NCBI RefSeq assembly: GCF_004151485.1
Contig: NZ_SBFF01000007.1
Span: 124,001-188,000, forward strand
Origin: Sphingosinicella sp. CPCC 101087
GTDB taxonomy: Bacteria > Pseudomonadota > Alphaproteobacteria > Sphingomonadales > Sphingomonadaceae
Length of the DNA stretch: 64,000 bases
Direction: 5' to 3'
Shown: positions 63,001 through 64,000 of the stretch, piece by piece
How positions within the stretch are numbered: position 1 is the first letter of the stretch
Layout of the letters: each line of letters starts with the position of its first letter
Made by a program: the position numbers and the translations under genes
The notes under the pieces: model-generated
Database searches by the model: none
The model's input: the letters and a program-made list of their open reading frames with translations, nothing else
Told to the model about the DNA's origin: nothing

Positions 63001-63944
63001 GCACGGGGCTTGGGCTTTCACAAGTCTATGGCTTCACCAAGCAGTCCGGCGGCCACGTGAAGATATATTCGGAGGAGGGGCGAGGCACGAGCGTCAAAAT
63101 CTACCTGCCCCGACTGATCAGCGATGTGCAGGTCGAGCAGGAAGGCGCCGGCGCAGGCGTGGAGGTGAGCCGAGCTCGAGAAACAATCCTCGTGGTCGAA
63201 GATGATGACGACGTGCGGGCCTATTCGGTCGAATGTCTGCGCGAGCTCGGCTACCGCGTGCTCCAGGCACATGACGGTCCGACAGCGCTCCGGGTCCTGG
63301 AGAGGGAGGAGCAGCCGGTCGATCTCCTGTTCACCGACGTGGTGATGCCGGGAATGACGGGTCGGGAACTCGCCGACCAGGCACGCGAGAAGTTGCCGAA
63401 CCTGAAGGTGCTCTACACGAGCGGCTATACCCGCAACGCTATCGTCCATGGCGGCCGTCTGGACGAAGGGGTCGAGATGATCGGAAAGCCGTTCACCTAT
63501 GAGATGCTGTCGACGAAGATCGCCGACGTTCTCGACAAGGGTCGAACGGGACGCATCCTCCTCGTCGACGACGAGGCAACGCTCCGCATGTTCGCGTCGG
63601 AGGCCTTGGGTGCCGCAGGCTACGCCGTCGATGAAGCAGCGAGTGGAGCCGAAGCGTTGGCGCGTGTGCGGGCCGGCCGGGGCTGTTATGACGCCGTGGT
63701 CCTCGATGTGCAGCTTACGAATTCAGCGGGCGACACGGTCGCCTTCGAGCTGCGAGGATCCAATGCCGACCTGCCGATATTGCTCGCGAGCGAGGAGCCG
63801 GTCGATGATCTCGTCGCACGAGTCGCCGGGGACCGTTGCATGGGGGTGATCGCCAAACCCTATAACGCCGCGAAGCTTACCCGGGCGCTGGAGGCGCTGG
63901 GAGCCCGATGTCGGGTAGGCGGCGTCCAGGCGAGTAATGGCTAG
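60036..63944 (+). CDS. Multi-PAS/GAF hybrid histidine kinase with two receiver domains
   Basis: A 1302-residue soluble kinase. Order by eye: N-terminal PAS-like unit (about 15-180, with [19 protein letters not shown]), second PAS (about 190-315), third (about 325-440), fourth (about 445-575, [20 protein letters not shown]), GAF (about 590-745, [16 protein letters not shown]), coiled coil, HisKA with His804 in [14 protein letters not shown], HATPase with [20 protein letters not shown], REC1 with Asp1101 in [14 protein letters not shown] and REC2 with Asp1224 in AVVLDVQL. The kinase-REC1 part closely resembles the 53233 kinase; REC2 is an extra, more divergent receiver. A hub for many cytoplasmic signals; its partner is unknown. 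Confidence 0.9.
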   Translation: [1302 protein letters not shown]

Positions 63945-64000
63945 ACTGGGTCAAACAGCACTGTCTTCAACCCACCTTGAAGACAAGGGCTGCCCGGGCG

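Noticed and set aside
1-64000. CRISPR arrays, insertion sequences, integrases, attachment sites or a replication origin
   Set aside because: No regularly spaced repeats, transposase motifs, integrase genes next to tRNAs, or DnaA-box clusters were seen; the three tRNA genes are intact without flanking direct repeats.

Overview
The window is high-GC alphaproteobacterial chromosome, most like a member of the Sphingomonadales. The reasons are the sphingomonad-style exosortase A (XrtA/PEP-CTERM) locus, a usg gene, a ccmCDEFGHI run, frequent GTG and TTG starts, tight ATGA/GTGA stop-start overlaps, and the clpX/lon/hup neighbourhood. No phage, insertion sequence, CRISPR array or integrase is visible. 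Almost every stretch is coding, and most long antisense open frames are shadows caused by GC-rich codon use.

Layout. 1-8.5 kb is a proteostasis and nucleoid block: clpX (5' end outside the window), a convergent transglutaminase/TPR protein, a two-gene secreted-protein operon (a periplasmic Clp-fold protein and a surface-antigen-like protein), lon with a sigma-32-like promoter, and hup. 8.6-13.2 kb holds tRNA-Val(CAC), a two-gene osmolyte ABC transporter whose permease is fused to its binding protein, usg, a DUF167 protein, tRNA-His(GTG) and an amino-acid dehydrogenase. 13.4-15.4 kb carries two small secreted proteins and a DMT exporter. 15.5-20.4 kb is the cytochrome c maturation operon ccmC-D-E-F-G-H-I; ccmA and ccmB are absent. 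20.5-29.2 kb is mixed housekeeping: alanine dehydrogenase, Kup potassium transporter, 2'-5' RNA ligase-like protein, a DUF3775-like protein, tRNA-Met(CAT), a GFA-family enzyme, secreted small proteins, a D-amino-acid deaminase-like PLP enzyme and thioredoxin reductase.

29.2-46.6 kb is a nearly contiguous exosortase A locus. A leftward arm encodes a FemAB/GNAT-like acyltransferase, an acyl carrier protein and two alpha/beta hydrolases. A rightward arm encodes an acyl-CoA ligase-like AMP-forming enzyme and a PLP decarboxylase, followed by polysaccharide export lipoprotein, chain-length protein, tyrosine autokinase, outer-membrane beta-barrel, ATPase, polysaccharide deacetylase, glycosyltransferase, XrtA fused to EpsI, and an asparagine-synthase-type amidotransferase. 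Together these should make and export an exopolysaccharide and process PEP-CTERM proteins. The ligase/ACP/acyltransferase/decarboxylase set looks like an uncharacterised tailoring pathway.

46.6-52.9 kb holds truA and fmt, then an iron-acquisition unit (TonB receptor with two Fur-box-like palindromes, PepSY protein, small membrane protein) and a VOC-family protein. 53.2-63.9 kb is a signalling island: a FIST sensor protein next to a soluble hybrid histidine kinase, a general-stress-type protein with an EcfG-like promoter, an alpha/beta hydrolase, an HWE histidine kinase, a small DUF6894-like protein, and a 1302-residue multi-PAS hybrid kinase related in sequence to the first kinase.
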